DNA from: Verrucomicrobiia bacterium
Lineage (GTDB): Bacteria > Verrucomicrobiota > Verrucomicrobiia > Limisphaerales > JAOAIM01
NCBI GenBank assembly: GCA_026414705.1
Contig: JAOAIM010000004.1
Span: 6,417-39,909, forward strand
Length of the DNA: 33,493 nt
Direction: 5' to 3'
Shown here: positions 24,506 to 32,900 of the stretch, one piece after another
How positions within the stretch are numbered: the first letter of the stretch is position 1
Layout of the letters: every line of letters starts with the position of its first letter
Notes under the pieces: model-generated
What the model saw: only the letters and a program-made list of their open reading frames with translations
What the model was told of the DNA's origin: nothing
Database searches by the model: none
Program-made: the position numbers and the translations under genes

Positions 24506-24620
24506 GCCCTCTCCCTCGAGGGAGAGGGCCGGGGTGAGGGTGAGGCACCGCAAACATTTGAATACCCTTTTGTCCACGCCGCGTTCTCCCTCACCCCAAC
24601 CCTCTCCCGCTGGGAGAGGG
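24506..24620. mobile_element. MITE-like inverted-repeat element (module B)
   Basis: The left end is a perfect 24-nt palindrome (24506-24529) centred on CTCGAG. The right end is a 9-bp hairpin, CCCTCTCCC/GGGAGAGGG, with a GCT loop (24600-24620). The inner arms 24520-24543 and 24585-24608 are inverted repeats of each other at about 21 of 24 positions and flank ~40 bp of less GC-rich DNA. No coding frame fits it. Similar CCCTCACCC-type hairpins are familiar from many GC-rich Gram-negative genomes as non-autonomous repeats; mobility here is inferred from shape only. It lies within the 557-bp gap 24234-24790, which contains no gene. Confidence 0.7.
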
Positions 24621-24641
24621 AGGGCGGGCGTGCGTCCCGCA

Positions 24642-24676
24642 GAACATCGAACACCGAACACTGAACATCGAACATC
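24642..24676 (+). repeat. Heptamer tandem array, five units (module A)
   Basis: Units GAACATC, GAACACC, GAACACT, GAACATC, GAACATC run in perfect 7-nt phase. The array follows the MITE-like element by 21 bp and precedes the fucosidase gene by 114 bp. Confidence 0.85.
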
Positions 24677-24790
24677 GAAGGAGGAAGGGGAGCGCACGCA
24701 TCGCGCGATACATCGAACATCCAGTCCGCACGGAACTCCGCGGCCTTGAGTCGCGTGCGGCCTTGGGCCATGCTCGCCGCTGCTCGTGCC

Positions 24791-25945
24791 ATGAATGCCC
24801 GAACTCGACGCGAATTTCTCCGCACCAGCGCCGTGGCTGGTGCTGCCGTAGCGCTGGGCGGTGGTTGTGCCTTGCGGTGCGGTTCGGTGCGCCAGCACGG
24901 TGCTGCCGCGCCCGGTCTCGACAGCGTGCCGAGTTACCTTGCAGCCTACGCAACGGTTTACGCGCAGAACCCGCGCGTCGCCGCGTTGCAGTGGTTTCGT
25001 GAGGCAAAGTTCGGCTTGTTCCTCCACTACGGCCTTTACTCGCTGCTCAAAGACCACGAATGGGTGCAGTATCGCCGTCGCATTCCCGTGGCCGAATACG
25101 CCAAACTCAAGGACCAGTTCACTGCCGAGAAGTTCGACGCGGATTTCATCACCGACCTGGCGTTGGCCGCCGGGATGCGATACGTGAACATCACCACGCG
25201 CCACCACGACAGCTTTTGCCTCTTCACCACGAAGCAAACCGACTTCAACAGCCTCAACAGCCCGGCCCGACGCGATTTGGTCGGCGAACTCGCCGTCGCC
25301 TGCCGCCAGAAAGGTCTCGGCCTGTGCCTCTACTACTCGCACGGACGGGACTGGCGACATCCGCACGCGCCCAACAACGACTCATGGGGCGGCAGCGCGC
25401 GCCCCCGCTATGATCCGCCCGAACCGGCGTATGCCTACGGCCGGGAGCACGACCTGCAGAAGTATCTGGATTTCATGAGCGCGCAGATCACCGAACTGCT
25501 CACGCAATACGGCCCGGTGGCTGCCATCTGGCTCGACGGCATCGCGGTGCCGAAGTCCGGCGATCCCGCAAAGTTCAAGTGCCGGGAGCTTTACGATCTG
25601 ATCCGTCGGTTGCAGCCGCAGGTGCTCATTTCCTACAAGCAGGGCTTGCTCGGCACGGAAGATTTCGTCGCGCCGGAGCACCGGGCGATTCCGCGCGCCG
25701 GCGACAAGCCGATGGAAATCTGCTCCACGCTTCAGGAAGGCAGTTGGGGCTACAGCGAGAAGGCGCGCCACCTGACGGCCGACGAAGCCTGGGCCAAGCT
25801 CGTCGCCGCGCGCGCCGCCGGCGCCAATCTGCTGCTGAACACCGGCCCGTTGCCCGACGGTTCGATTCATCCGGCGCACGTGGCGGTGTTGCGGGAGATG
25901 GGACGGCGCATCCGGACGGAGGGCTGGCCGCCCGGACACGCATAG
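24791..25945 (+). CDS. Alpha-L-fucosidase (GH29), Tat-exported
   Basis: GH29 enzymes release alpha-L-fucose by a retaining mechanism. The 384-residue protein opens with a twin-arginine signal (RRREF-type: TRREFLRT, residues 5-12), an Ala/Gly-rich hydrophobic stretch, and GGGC at 23-26 that could be a lipoprotein cysteine. The catalytic domain shows WFREAKFGLFLHYGLYS, TTRHHDSF (138-140 HHD), YYSHGRDW (181-188), the nucleophile-type IWLDG with Asp249, and LLLNTGPLPDG near the C-terminus. The acid/base residue cannot be placed by eye. ATG 24791 is chosen because the Tat motif follows at once; earlier in-frame codons only add repeat-derived sequence. It is a single gene among repeats, probably for degrading fucosylated polysaccharide. 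Confidence 0.9.
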   Translation: MNARTRREFLRTSAVAGAAVALGGGCALRCGSVRQHGAAAPGLDSVPSYLAAYATVYAQNPRVAALQWFREAKFGLFLHYGLYSLLKDHEWVQYRRRIPVAEYAKLKDQFTAEKFDADFITDLALAAGMRYVNITTRHHDSFCLFTTKQTDFNSLNSPARRDLVGELAVACRQKGLGLCLYYSHGRDWRHPHAPNNDSWGGSARPRYDPPEPAYAYGREHDLQKYLDFMSAQITELLTQYGPVAAIWLDGIAVPKSGDPAKFKCRELYDLIRRLQPQVLISYKQGLLGTEDFVAPEHRAIPRAGDKPMEICSTLQEGSWGYSEKARHLTADEAWAKLVAARAAGANLLLNTGPLPDGSIHPAHVAVLREMGRRIRTEGWPPGHA

Positions 25946-25964
25946 CGGCGCATCCAGCGCGGGA

Positions 25965-25983
25965 TTGCGCGCGTTGCGCGCAA
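25965..25983. terminator. Perfect 8-bp hairpin after the fucosidase gene
   Basis: TTGCGCGC (25965-25972) and GCGCGCAA (25976-25983) form a perfect stem with a GTT loop, 19 nt after the stop. There is no immediate T-run, so it is a possible terminator rather than a clear one, and it overlaps the promoter candidate for panD. Confidence 0.45.
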
Positions 25984-25994
25984 ATCGGTATATT
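25965..25994 (+). promoter_or_regulatory. Possible sigma-70-type promoter for panD
   Basis: TTGCGC (25965-25970) and TATATT (25989-25994) are separated by 18 bp, about 48 bp before the panD ATG. The A/T-rich -10-like box stands out in this GC-rich sequence. The -35 box is a poor match and lies inside a hairpin. Confidence 0.4.
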
Positions 25995-26041
25995 TTCCCG
26001 GCTTCCGGAACGCGAGTTTTGCCGTTCCCGAAGCGCCGTTC

Positions 26042-26407
26042 ATGCACGTTTATTTGCTCAAATCCAAGATTCACCGGGCGCGGGTCACGGGCGCGCGGCT
26101 GGAGTATGAGGGCAGCCTGACGATTGCCGAAGACCTGATGGAGGCTGCGGGACTGCTGCCGTATGAGCGCATCCTGTGCAGCAACATGGCCAACGGCGCG
26201 CGCTTTGAAACCTACGTCATCAAGGGCCCGCGCGGCTCGGGCATCATCGAACTCAACGGCCCGGCGGCGCGCCTGGGCAAGCCCGGCCATGAGCTCACCA
26301 TCATGGCATTCATCGAAGTCCCCGCCGCCAAGGCGCGCTCCTGGAAACCCAAAATCCTCGTCCTGAACAAGGACAACAAAATCGAAGCGCCGCGGCGGCG
26401 GCGCTGA
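26042..26407 (+). CDS. panD: Aspartate 1-decarboxylase PanD precursor
   Basis: PanD decarboxylates aspartate to beta-alanine for pantothenate synthesis. It self-cleaves between Gly24 and Ser25 to form a pyruvoyl group. The 121-residue protein has Gly24-Ser25 in the YEGSLTIAEDLM context. The catalytic-region motif NGARFETYVI places Thr57 and Tyr58 at their usual positions. The RGSGIIELNGPAARL stretch follows, with Pro at the second position of the usual NGAAAR. The C-terminus carries an extra ~20-residue basic tail ending in four arginines. ATG 26042 gives the exact family numbering. It stands alone, with no panB/panC next to it. Confidence 0.95.
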   Translation: MHVYLLKSKIHRARVTGARLEYEGSLTIAEDLMEAAGLLPYERILCSNMANGARFETYVIKGPRGSGIIELNGPAARLGKPGHELTIMAFIEVPAAKARSWKPKILVLNKDNKIEAPRRRR

Positions 26408-26606
26408 CCCGGGGAAACGGGCGTCGCGTCAAAGCCTCCGCCGCCGGACCCCTGAATTGGGTAACCGCTCGCCCTTGCGCCCGGAAGCCTTTGCGTCGCG
26501 CGCGAGGTGTGACAGCGCGCGGAAACGGCCCCGTTGCACCGGCGGTGTCGGGGTTGAAGCCGCGGTGCGGCGTGGCCGTGGGCGATTTGGCCCGGAGCGC
26601 GAGCGC

Positions 26607-26882
26607 CTAGAACCCTTCGTAACAGCGGAAGAGCCGTTCGTTCAGGAAAACGCGGCAACGCTGGCCGAAAAGCGGTTTGCGCTCTTTTTCGATGCGCACC
26701 GTCCAGCGCTCGTTGCGGCCGACCTGCACGACGTGGGTTTCCAGCACCGGCTCGTTGAAAAGCCGGACCTGTCGCTTGACCTCCTGGCGATTGACCCGGA
26801 TGTGCAACTGACCCAGCAACTGGTTGAATTCGAACTCAAGGAGGTGACGCTCCGTTTCTCCAACTTCGAGGCAGAATTTCAT
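26607..26882 (-). CDS. Unknown 91-residue protein
   Basis: No named family is recognised. From ATG 26882 the protein begins MKFCLEVGETERHLLEFEFNQ, followed by alternating strands (QLHIRVN, RQVRLFN, ETHVVQVG, RWTVRIEKER), so it is probably a small beta-sandwich. There is no signal peptide or membrane helix. I recall similar short proteins in other Verrucomicrobiota but cannot check it. It is convergent with panD across a 199-bp gap in which I see no feature. The next gene diverges from it. Confidence 0.6.
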   Translation of the reverse strand: MKFCLEVGETERHLLEFEFNQLLGQLHIRVNRQEVKRQVRLFNEPVLETHVVQVGRNERWTVRIEKERKPLFGQRCRVFLNERLFRCYEGF

Positions 26883-27248
26883 ACCCGTCCTTGAACAACG
26901 TTTCAGCAAATGCGTTGCCAGCGCGGCAAACCGTATGGCGCGGCGGCCCGTACCCGCCCCCGGCGGCGGCCTGCGCCTGCATCTCGAGCGAATTTCTCCA
27001 ACGCCTCAAACGCTCGGCGTCTGAAACTGTCGGGTGCCCTGACCCGCAACCACAGGCCGTGTCCCGTTCGTGTGCAAAGGGGGACAGACGTGCCGGGCCG
27101 GCCGGCACGGTCGGTCGCGTGTCGTCGCGCGGGTCCGGCGGCGTTGTGGGCCAGCCGCCGTACTCCCGTCGAGACTCGTCCGACCGGTGCGCAAGGCATG
27201 GCCGCTTTGCGGCTTGAACGCGTTCCGCATGATTCCTATGGTCGGCCC
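26883..27248. other. Divergent intergenic region, 366 bp
   Basis: No coding frame here looks real. A perfect 7-bp hairpin, GTGCCGG (27090-27096)/CCGGCAC (27102-27108) with a GCCGG loop, lies near the middle and might mark a regulatory or repeat sequence. I see no clear promoter. Confidence 0.4.
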
Positions 27249-27833
27249 ATGAGCAGAAAATGGTTCGCAGTGGTTATGGGCGCATTTTTTCTGGTCCGGC
27301 CCTTGGCGCCCGCGCAGGACGCTGCCATTGAAGAACGGCTCAACAAGTTGAGCGCGCACATTGAGGATCTGCTCGCCGCCCAGGCCGAACAACAAAAACG
27401 CCTCGCCGCGCTCTCGCGCGAAATCGAATCGCTCCGCGAACAGATGAACCGGCCCGCCGCCGACTACGCCACGGCCGAGGACCTGCGCAAGCTCGCCGAG
27501 AAACTCCAGGAAATTGACCAGAAGCGCGTCGCCGACAACGAGAAGATCGTCAGGGAACTCGAACGGCTGGCCCGGCTGGGGGCGGGCGCGCGCCCGGAAC
27601 CGCGCGAGGTCAAGCCCGTTGAGCCGCGAAGCACCTCCGGCGGCACGACGAGCACCGAGAAAGGCTACGAATACGTGATTCAAAGCGGCGACACGCTTTC
27701 GGGCATTGTCGCCGCGTGCCGCGAGAAAGGGATCAAGGTGACCGTGGACCAGATTCTCAAAGCCAATCCCGGTCTGAAGGAGCGCAGTCTGCGTCCGGGC
27801 CAGAAGATTTTCATCCCCGCCCCCGCCCCCTGA
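27249..27833 (+). CDS. Exported LysM-domain protein with a coiled coil
   Basis: The 194-residue protein has an N-terminal signal-like segment (hydrophobic to about residue 20, then PAQD). A coiled coil (about 25-110) and a Gly/Ser/Thr-rich linker (128-137) come next. The C-terminal LysM domain (about 140-190) shows YVIQSGDTLSGI, the ILKANPGL turn and LRPGQKIFIP, typical of peptidoglycan-binding LysM. A role in the cell wall is inferred: the coiled coil could oligomerise while LysM binds glycan. ATG 27249 is preferred because the frame upstream is Arg/Pro-rich. Convergent with rsmD. Confidence 0.85.
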   Translation: MSRKWFAVVMGAFFLVRPLAPAQDAAIEERLNKLSAHIEDLLAAQAEQQKRLAALSREIESLREQMNRPAADYATAEDLRKLAEKLQEIDQKRVADNEKIVRELERLARLGAGARPEPREVKPVEPRSTSGGTTSTEKGYEYVIQSGDTLSGIVAACREKGIKVTVDQILKANPGLKERSLRPGQKIFIPAPAP

Positions 27834-27862
27834 GCCAACCCGCCGTGCCAACTGATACGACC

Positions 27863-27886
27863 TCGAAGGCGATTGGAAGCCTTCGA
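27863..27886. terminator. Hairpin between two convergent genes
   Basis: TCGAAGGC (27863-27870) and GCCTTCGA (27879-27886) form a perfect 8-bp stem with an 8-nt loop, 30 bp after the LysM stop and 71 bp from the rsmD stop. There is no T-run, so it may serve as a weak bidirectional terminator. Confidence 0.45.
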
Positions 27887-27957
27887 TGGTTCACGCGGAT
27901 GATGGCGTCGCGGCTCGTGGTCGAGCAACGCTGCGTAATGCGGCTTCTCGAGCCCCG

Positions 27958-28530
27958 TCAACGCTCCAAAAATCGCATCACGCTGTCCCCGTGACGAAGC
28001 ACGCGCACCTCGCGCCAGGGCGGTGGGACTTCGAGCGCGTCGCGCCGCGCGTGACCGAGCACGAAACGCCCGCCTGCTGCCAGCAGTTGCGGCAGCCCCG
28101 GCGCATCCAACAACTGCTGCGCATACGAGGTGGAACGCCGGCCAACGTTTTTCTCGCCGTAGGGCGGGTCGGCCAGGATCAAATCAAACTGCCGTCCTTC
28201 CGCCACCAACTGATGCAGGGCGGTAAAGACGTCCTGCACGCGAACCTCCAGAACGCCGCGTCCGCATCCGATCAATTCCGCGTTGCGTCGAATGAACTCC
28301 GCGTGCCGCGCCGAGCGCTCCACGCACACCGCCGCGCTGGCGCCGCGACTCAGACACTCCAGGCTCAGTGCGCCCGTGCCCGCGAACAACTCCAGCACGC
28401 GCGCTCCGACCACGCGCGCGCCCAGACTGTTGAACACCGCCTGCTTGACCAGGTCCGGCGTGGGCCGCACCCCAAACCCCTTGGGCGATTTCAAAATGCG
28501 CCGCCCCGCGCGTCCGCCGATGATCCGCAT
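27958..28530 (-). CDS. rsmD: 16S rRNA (guanine(966)-N(2))-methyltransferase RsmD
   Basis: RsmD methylates the N2 of G966 in 16S rRNA. The 190-residue protein has the family start MRIIGGRAGRRIL, the PTPDLVKQAVFNSLG segment and the SAM-binding ELFAGTGALSLECLSRGA motif. It also has the catalytic ADPPYGEKN motif. Length fits the usual 180-200 residues. ATG 28530 is the only start that yields the conserved N-terminus; the upstream frame crosses repeat DNA. The gene is alone and faces the LysM gene. Confidence 0.93.
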   Translation of the reverse strand: MRIIGGRAGRRILKSPKGFGVRPTPDLVKQAVFNSLGARVVGARVLELFAGTGALSLECLSRGASAAVCVERSARHAEFIRRNAELIGCGRGVLEVRVQDVFTALHQLVAEGRQFDLILADPPYGEKNVGRRSTSYAQQLLDAPGLPQLLAAGGRFVLGHARRDALEVPPPWREVRVLRHGDSVMRFLER

Positions 28531-28687
28531 CCACCGCAAGATAGGCGATGGAGCCGGCGCCGACCAGCTTCCGGCGATCGCCGCGGCGGTTTCAACATCC
28601 GACCTCCTCCCGTGCTCCTGGCCCGTTGGAACCCAATTGATTGTCCAAAGTTTCCCGACGTGCCGCCACGCTCCCCGTCCCTCATTC

Positions 28688-28722
28688 GATGTTCGATGCT
28701 CCAAGTTCGTTGCCCGATGTTC
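28688..28722 (-). repeat. Heptamer tandem array, five units (module A, inverted)
   Basis: Units GATGTTC, GATGCTC, CAAGTTC, GTTGCCC, GATGTTC run in 7-nt phase, the reverse complement of the GAACATC unit at 24642. Confidence 0.8.
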
Positions 28723-28794
28723 ACCGCTGTGCGGTCTCTCGCCCTCACGTTGGACCTCTGCCGCGAGGGGGAGGGGATGCCCACGGCGGACGCC

Positions 28795-28816
28795 GCGAGC
28801 ACGCGAGCGTTTTGGA
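28795..28816 (+). repeat. Dispersed repeat module D, copy 1
   Basis: The 22-nt segment, ending in GCGTTTTGGA, differs from 29803-29824 at one position. In both loci it begins about 65-75 bp after the end of a heptamer array. Confidence 0.7.
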
Positions 28817-28858
28817 CGGCAAGGCTTGCCCCCGCTTTCGGTTCGCCGACCACCATTT

Positions 28859-28917
28859 GGCGGCGCAGCAAATTGCCAACCGGCGCCACGCTCCCCCGCG
28901 CCACCCTCTGACGCGCC
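28859..28917 (-). repeat. Dispersed repeat module C, copy 2 (inverted)
   Basis: Reverse complement of this segment aligns with 24311-24370 at about 52 of 60 positions, including the core TTGGCAAT and GGCGCC. Confidence 0.7.
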
Positions 28918-29146
28918 AAAGCGCGCTCAAATCGGTTGCGCCCTTCGGGGCCTGCGAAGGTTTGGGGACGGGCAATCCGGGCCGTTGCCCTGGGTTGGCG
29001 TTGTGGCGGTGCCCTGGTCGTTCACCGCGGTGGCCGAGGCGATGTTTTCGGCCGGACGCCGAAAACGGCACGGGCGCGGCGCGGGGTACACTTTGGATTT
29101 GCTCTTGGTTGCGCGTTGTCCCCAGAATCCCGCGCCAGGTGAGACG

Positions 29147-29593
29147 ATGATGTTGACCGATGCCCAACGGGAAAAAGTCGCCGCGTGGATTTCCGAAGGA
29201 TTGAAACTTTCCGAAATCCAGGAGCGACTGGCCTCGGAGTTTGGTCTGCGGCTGACGTATTTGGAAGTGCGTCTGTTGGTGGACGATTTGAAGCTTGTGC
29301 CCAAGGACAATGAATCGTCAGCCAATGCGGCGAATGCCGCAGCCCGGGCCGCCAACGCGACCGCCCCGCAATCGGTCGGGCGTGTGACCGTCACCGTCGC
29401 CGAGATCGCGCGCCCCGGCGCCCTCGTCAGCGGTCAGGTCACCTTCAGCGACGGCCAGCAGGCCGAGTGGTATCTCGACCAGGCCGGGCGTTTGGGCGTG
29501 ATCCCCAAGCAGGCGGGTTACAAGCCTTCGCCCAGCGACATTCAAGAGTTTCAGATCGCTTTGGACCGCGAGATGGCCAGGCTGGGCTTTTGA
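29147..29593 (+). CDS. Unknown protein with HTH-like N-terminus and C-terminal beta domain
   Basis: The 148-residue protein starts at ATG 29147 (a second ATG follows directly), with AGGTGAG just upstream as a likely ribosome binding site. Residues 5-52 form helices with an SEIQERLASEFGLRLTYLEVR pattern, similar to a helix-turn-helix or a helical hairpin. A linker of Ala and Asn (57-76) leads to a predicted beta domain (78-148) with GVIPKQAGYKPSPSDIQ. No family is recognised. A DNA-binding regulator is possible but not shown. Repeat-rich DNA lies on both sides. Confidence 0.68.
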   Translation: MMLTDAQREKVAAWISEGLKLSEIQERLASEFGLRLTYLEVRLLVDDLKLVPKDNESSANAANAAARAANATAPQSVGRVTVTVAEIARPGALVSGQVTFSDGQQAEWYLDQAGRLGVIPKQAGYKPSPSDIQEFQIALDREMARLGF

Positions 29594-29701
29594 GCCGGCG
29601 CCGCCGCGCTTGCGCGGTTCCCCCCAACGCACCGAGTCTCCACACCCTTCGGCGCTCAAGGTGCACCGGAGCGCGCCGGCCGCGCTCCATCCTGCTCATT
29701 C

Positions 29702-29736
29702 GCTGTTCGATGTTCAGTGTTCGTTGTTCGATGTTG
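29702..29736 (-). repeat. Heptamer tandem array, five units (module A, inverted)
   Basis: Units GCTGTTC, GATGTTC, AGTGTTC, GTTGTTC, GATGTTG run in 7-nt phase, reverse complement of the GAACATC unit. Confidence 0.82.
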
Positions 29737-29746
29737 CGCGCAGCGT

Positions 29747-29783
29747 TCACCCTCACCCTGGCCTCTCCCTCGAGGGCAGTGGA
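29747..29783 (+). repeat. Partial module B element
   Basis: CACCCTCACCCTGGCCTCTC and the following CTCGAGGG resemble one end of the MITE-like element at 24506-24620, including the CTCGAG centre, but the right half is degenerate. Confidence 0.55.
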
Positions 29784-29802
29784 ATTGCCCAAACCGCCTG
29801 AT

Positions 29803-29824
29803 GCGAGCACGCGGGCGTTTTGGA
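29803..29824 (+). repeat. Dispersed repeat module D, copy 2
   Basis: The segment matches 28795-28816 at 21 of 22 positions and sits at nearly the same distance from its heptamer array. Confidence 0.7.
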
Positions 29825-29918
29825 GTGCGGTGATCCTGTCGGGCCGCTTCAGGGCTTGAGAGGGTTTGGCGTCGTTGCGCCTCTGGCTCCGGGAGCGGTT
29901 CGACTCCGATGAGTTGCG

Positions 29919-32900
29919 CTATTTAAGCAGGGTAATGTGCCCCTTGAACTCCTTCGGTTTGGTGGTGGTGGGTTTCGGGGGCGGTTTCGGCGGGTTGTTG
30001 TTCTGGCGCAGGAGCAGGCCGAAGTTGTCGCCGGCTTCGCCTTCATCCAGGAGCCTCCCGCCGCCGGACATCCGCATGGGGGTGACGAGCATTTGCTTCA
30101 AGTGACTGATAACATTGTGCGCGGTGCGCCCTCGAACGCTGTCGGAGGGAGGGGCGTTGTCGGGTTGTTGAAGCCCAAGGATCACCCGCCCGCCAAACGT
30201 CGCGCCCGAGGTTTGCCGGCCGGCGCTGACGTTCATCATGATGCGGTTGGGCATGCCGCCCTCAATCTTCATTCCGGTCAGCGGCGCGGCGTTCAACGGA
30301 TCGAAATCCTCCGGGAGGTCGCAGTCGCCGACGGCCACAGCTTCGTGGAGGCCGAGGGTGGCGTTCCAATACGCGCCGCGATAGAGCCAGTCCAGGCCGG
30401 CGGGCGAGGCGCTGACCGGCTGGCCACCGCCGTCCAGGAGCGGATTGCCGTTGGGGTCAAGGAAGCGCGGCTGGCCGGAGTCGTCGTAGTCGTAGCGCTC
30501 GATGACGTTGCCGGCGGCGTCGGTGAGGGCCAAGGCGTTGCCGAGTTCGTCGCAGAGGACGTGACGGACCTGGCCGGACGCGGAAACCTCGGCCCTGACG
30601 GCGACAGGGAGGGTCTTTCTGATTTCCCTGCCTCTGCCGACGACATGAGTGCGATGGAGCGCGCCGTCGCGCCATTCCTCGACCACGGTGTGGTCATCGG
30701 GGTGGTAGATGTAGGTGGTGGTCTGGGGCGCCAGCGGCGTGGGGGGATGGAAGGTGCGGCTGAGGCGGCGGCCGAGGGCGTCGTAGGTGTAGGTGAAGAG
30801 GGTTTCGGGCACGCCGCCGGTGAGGCGTTCAACCTGCACGAGGCGATCGGCATAGTCGTAAGTGAAGAGGAAATCGCCCTGTGCGATTTGCGCGGCGTTG
30901 CGGTTGCCGTTGGGGTCGTAGAGGTATTCGCCGAAGGGCGAGGTGGTGTACTGGTTCATTTGGAAGTCGGCGGGTTCGGGCAGGGTCGGGTCGAGGGTGT
31001 ACGGTTGCGCCACGCCGTTTTCGGTGACGATCTGGCGGTTGCCGTTGGGGTCGAGTTGATAGGTGCGGGTGGTTTCCCAAACGTTGCCGCGGAACGTGTC
31101 GCTCTGCACGAGGCGATCCAACGCGTCGGCAACCCAGAGGTTGGTTTGCAACGGGCCGCCCGGGGTGAAGGGCGCGACCTGGGCGCGGCGGGTTTTGTTC
31201 TGGCTGCGGTCGTAGGCGTAGGCGCGCTGGTCAATGATGGTGCCGCCGCCGGCGAACTGGTGGTTGACGCGGACGACCTGTTGCCAGCCAAAGTCGCCGG
31301 GTGCATTGGGCGGGGTGAGCGTGCCGTTCCAATGGAGGCGCGTGTGGATGCCGTTGGGCCGGGCGATGCGGCCCAGGCGGTCGGGACCTTCGTAGGCGAG
31401 GGTGGCGAGGGTGGTCGGCGCGCCGCCGGCCTGGAAGGTGAGCGCGGTGGGCCGGTCCAGGGCGTCGTAGCTGGCGCCCAACACGCGGCCGGAGGGCAGC
31501 GTCAGCGAGAGCGAATTGCCCAGGGAATCGGACAGCTGGCTGAGGGCGAAACCGTCCTGTGTGGCGGCGCGGCAGTTGCCGAGCGAGTCCCAGGTGAAGG
31601 TGCAACGGGAGAGGTTGTTGCTGGCGCGCATCAGGAAGCTGCGCCCGTCCCAGACGAAGGTTTCGAAGGTGGTGGTGGGCGCGACGGTCGGGCCGGGGAA
31701 GATGTCGCGGCGAATGACGCGGTTGAGGGCGTCCACGGTGTTGGAGACGACCGTGCCGTTGGCGTCACGCACCCACCGGAGCGCGCCCGAGCCGTCGAAG
31801 AAGACGGTGTGAACGGTCAAGTCGGCGTTGGTGACGGCGACGCAGCGATCGAGCGAGTCGTAGGCGTAGCGGGTGACGTTGCTGTTGCCGTCGGTGAAGG
31901 CGACGAGGCGGGTGTCCTGGTAATCGCACCGAGCGGAGGCGATGAGCGTGCCGCCGCAGGGGCCGGCGAAGTGGCGCGCGGTCAGCAGCCGGCTCAGGCC
32001 GTCGTATTCGTAGCAGGAATCGTTGCCGCGCGGGTCGGTGACGCGGACGACGTTGTCGAGGGAGTCGTAGGCGAATTGCAGCGCGTTGCCAAGGTTGTCG
32101 GTTTCACTGATGAGCCGGTCGCACGGGTCGTAGGAGGCGTTGAGCAGGAAGACCTGCTCCGGCCCGCCGAGGTCGGAGCGGTCCACCTGACGGACCTGGG
32201 TGACGTTGCCGTTAGCGTCGTAGCTGAATTCGATTCGGTTGGTGGCGGGGTCGGTGATGGCGGTCAGCCGCCCGGCAGTGTCGTAGGTGTAGCGGATGGT
32301 GCGCCCCAGATCGTCAGTTTCGCTGATGAGCTGGCCGTTGGGCGCGTAAGTGAAGGTGTGCGTGGATTCGCCGTCGCTGATGGGCAGGCCGGTGAAGATG
32401 TCGAAGAAGCTATCGCGCTGTCGGACGCAGCGGTTGAGGGCGTCGTATTCCCAGCGGGTTTCGGCGAGGCGGATGTTGTTGGCGCTGCCGGGCACGTCGT
32501 TGGTTTCGCCGAAGAAACGGGCGCGGATGAGGTTGTCGTTGCGATCGTAGGTGAAGAACCAGACGCTGCCCATGAAGTTGGTATGGGAGGCGGGCAATTG
32601 GCGGTGCCTGTTGGAAATGTTTTCCACTTCGACCTTGCCGTTTTCGATGCGCAGGATTTTGCCGCGCTTTTTGTCGTAGGCGAAAGTGTTGGTGCAGCCG
32701 ACGCTGGTGCCCGGGGCTTCAACGAGGGTGTGGAGCAGACCGCGCTCGTCGTAGGTGAGGAGGGTTTGTTGATTTGGGTCTTCGCCGCTGACGGCGCGCG
32801 GGCCTTCGATGCGGGCGAGGTTGTCATTGGCATCCCAGGAGAGGCGGTTGGTCAGGAAAGTGGTGCCCGAGAAGGTGGAGTGGGCGATTTCATCGCATAT

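Larger units (their letters stand above)
28531..29146. other. Repeat-rich intergenic region, 616 bp
   Basis: No gene is visible. It holds a heptamer array (28688-28722), a degenerate hairpin-rich B-like stretch (about 28735-28778), a D segment (28795-28816) and a C segment (28859-28917). A further stretch (about 28925-29060) resembles a class of dispersed repeat I recall from PVC genomes, but only one copy is in the window. These give spurious open frames in several directions. Confidence 0.6.
29594..29918. other. Repeat-rich intergenic region, 325 bp
   Basis: It holds a heptamer array (29702-29736), a B-type half-element (29747-29783) and a D segment (29803-29824). No coding frame here is convincing, so no obvious partner or immunity gene follows the RHS gene, which ends at 29919. 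Confidence 0.6.

Noticed and set aside
24413-24676. CRISPR-like array from regularly spaced short units
   Set aside because: Units are 7 nt with no spacers; this is a tandem repeat, and no cas gene is present.
24317-25366. Minus-strand frames across the repeats upstream of the fucosidase gene
   Set aside because: Their peptides are translations of heptamer and palindrome repeats and of antisense fucosidase sequence, not proteins.
28283-29146. N-terminal extension of the 148-residue unknown gene
   Set aside because: The frame crosses the rsmD gene antisense and the repeat block; the likely ribosome binding site and conserved-looking part begin at 29147.
29870-29920. tRNA-like T-arm sequence GGTTCGACTCC
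   Set aside because: The T-stem pairs only 4 of 5 positions and no matching acceptor or anticodon arm is found upstream.
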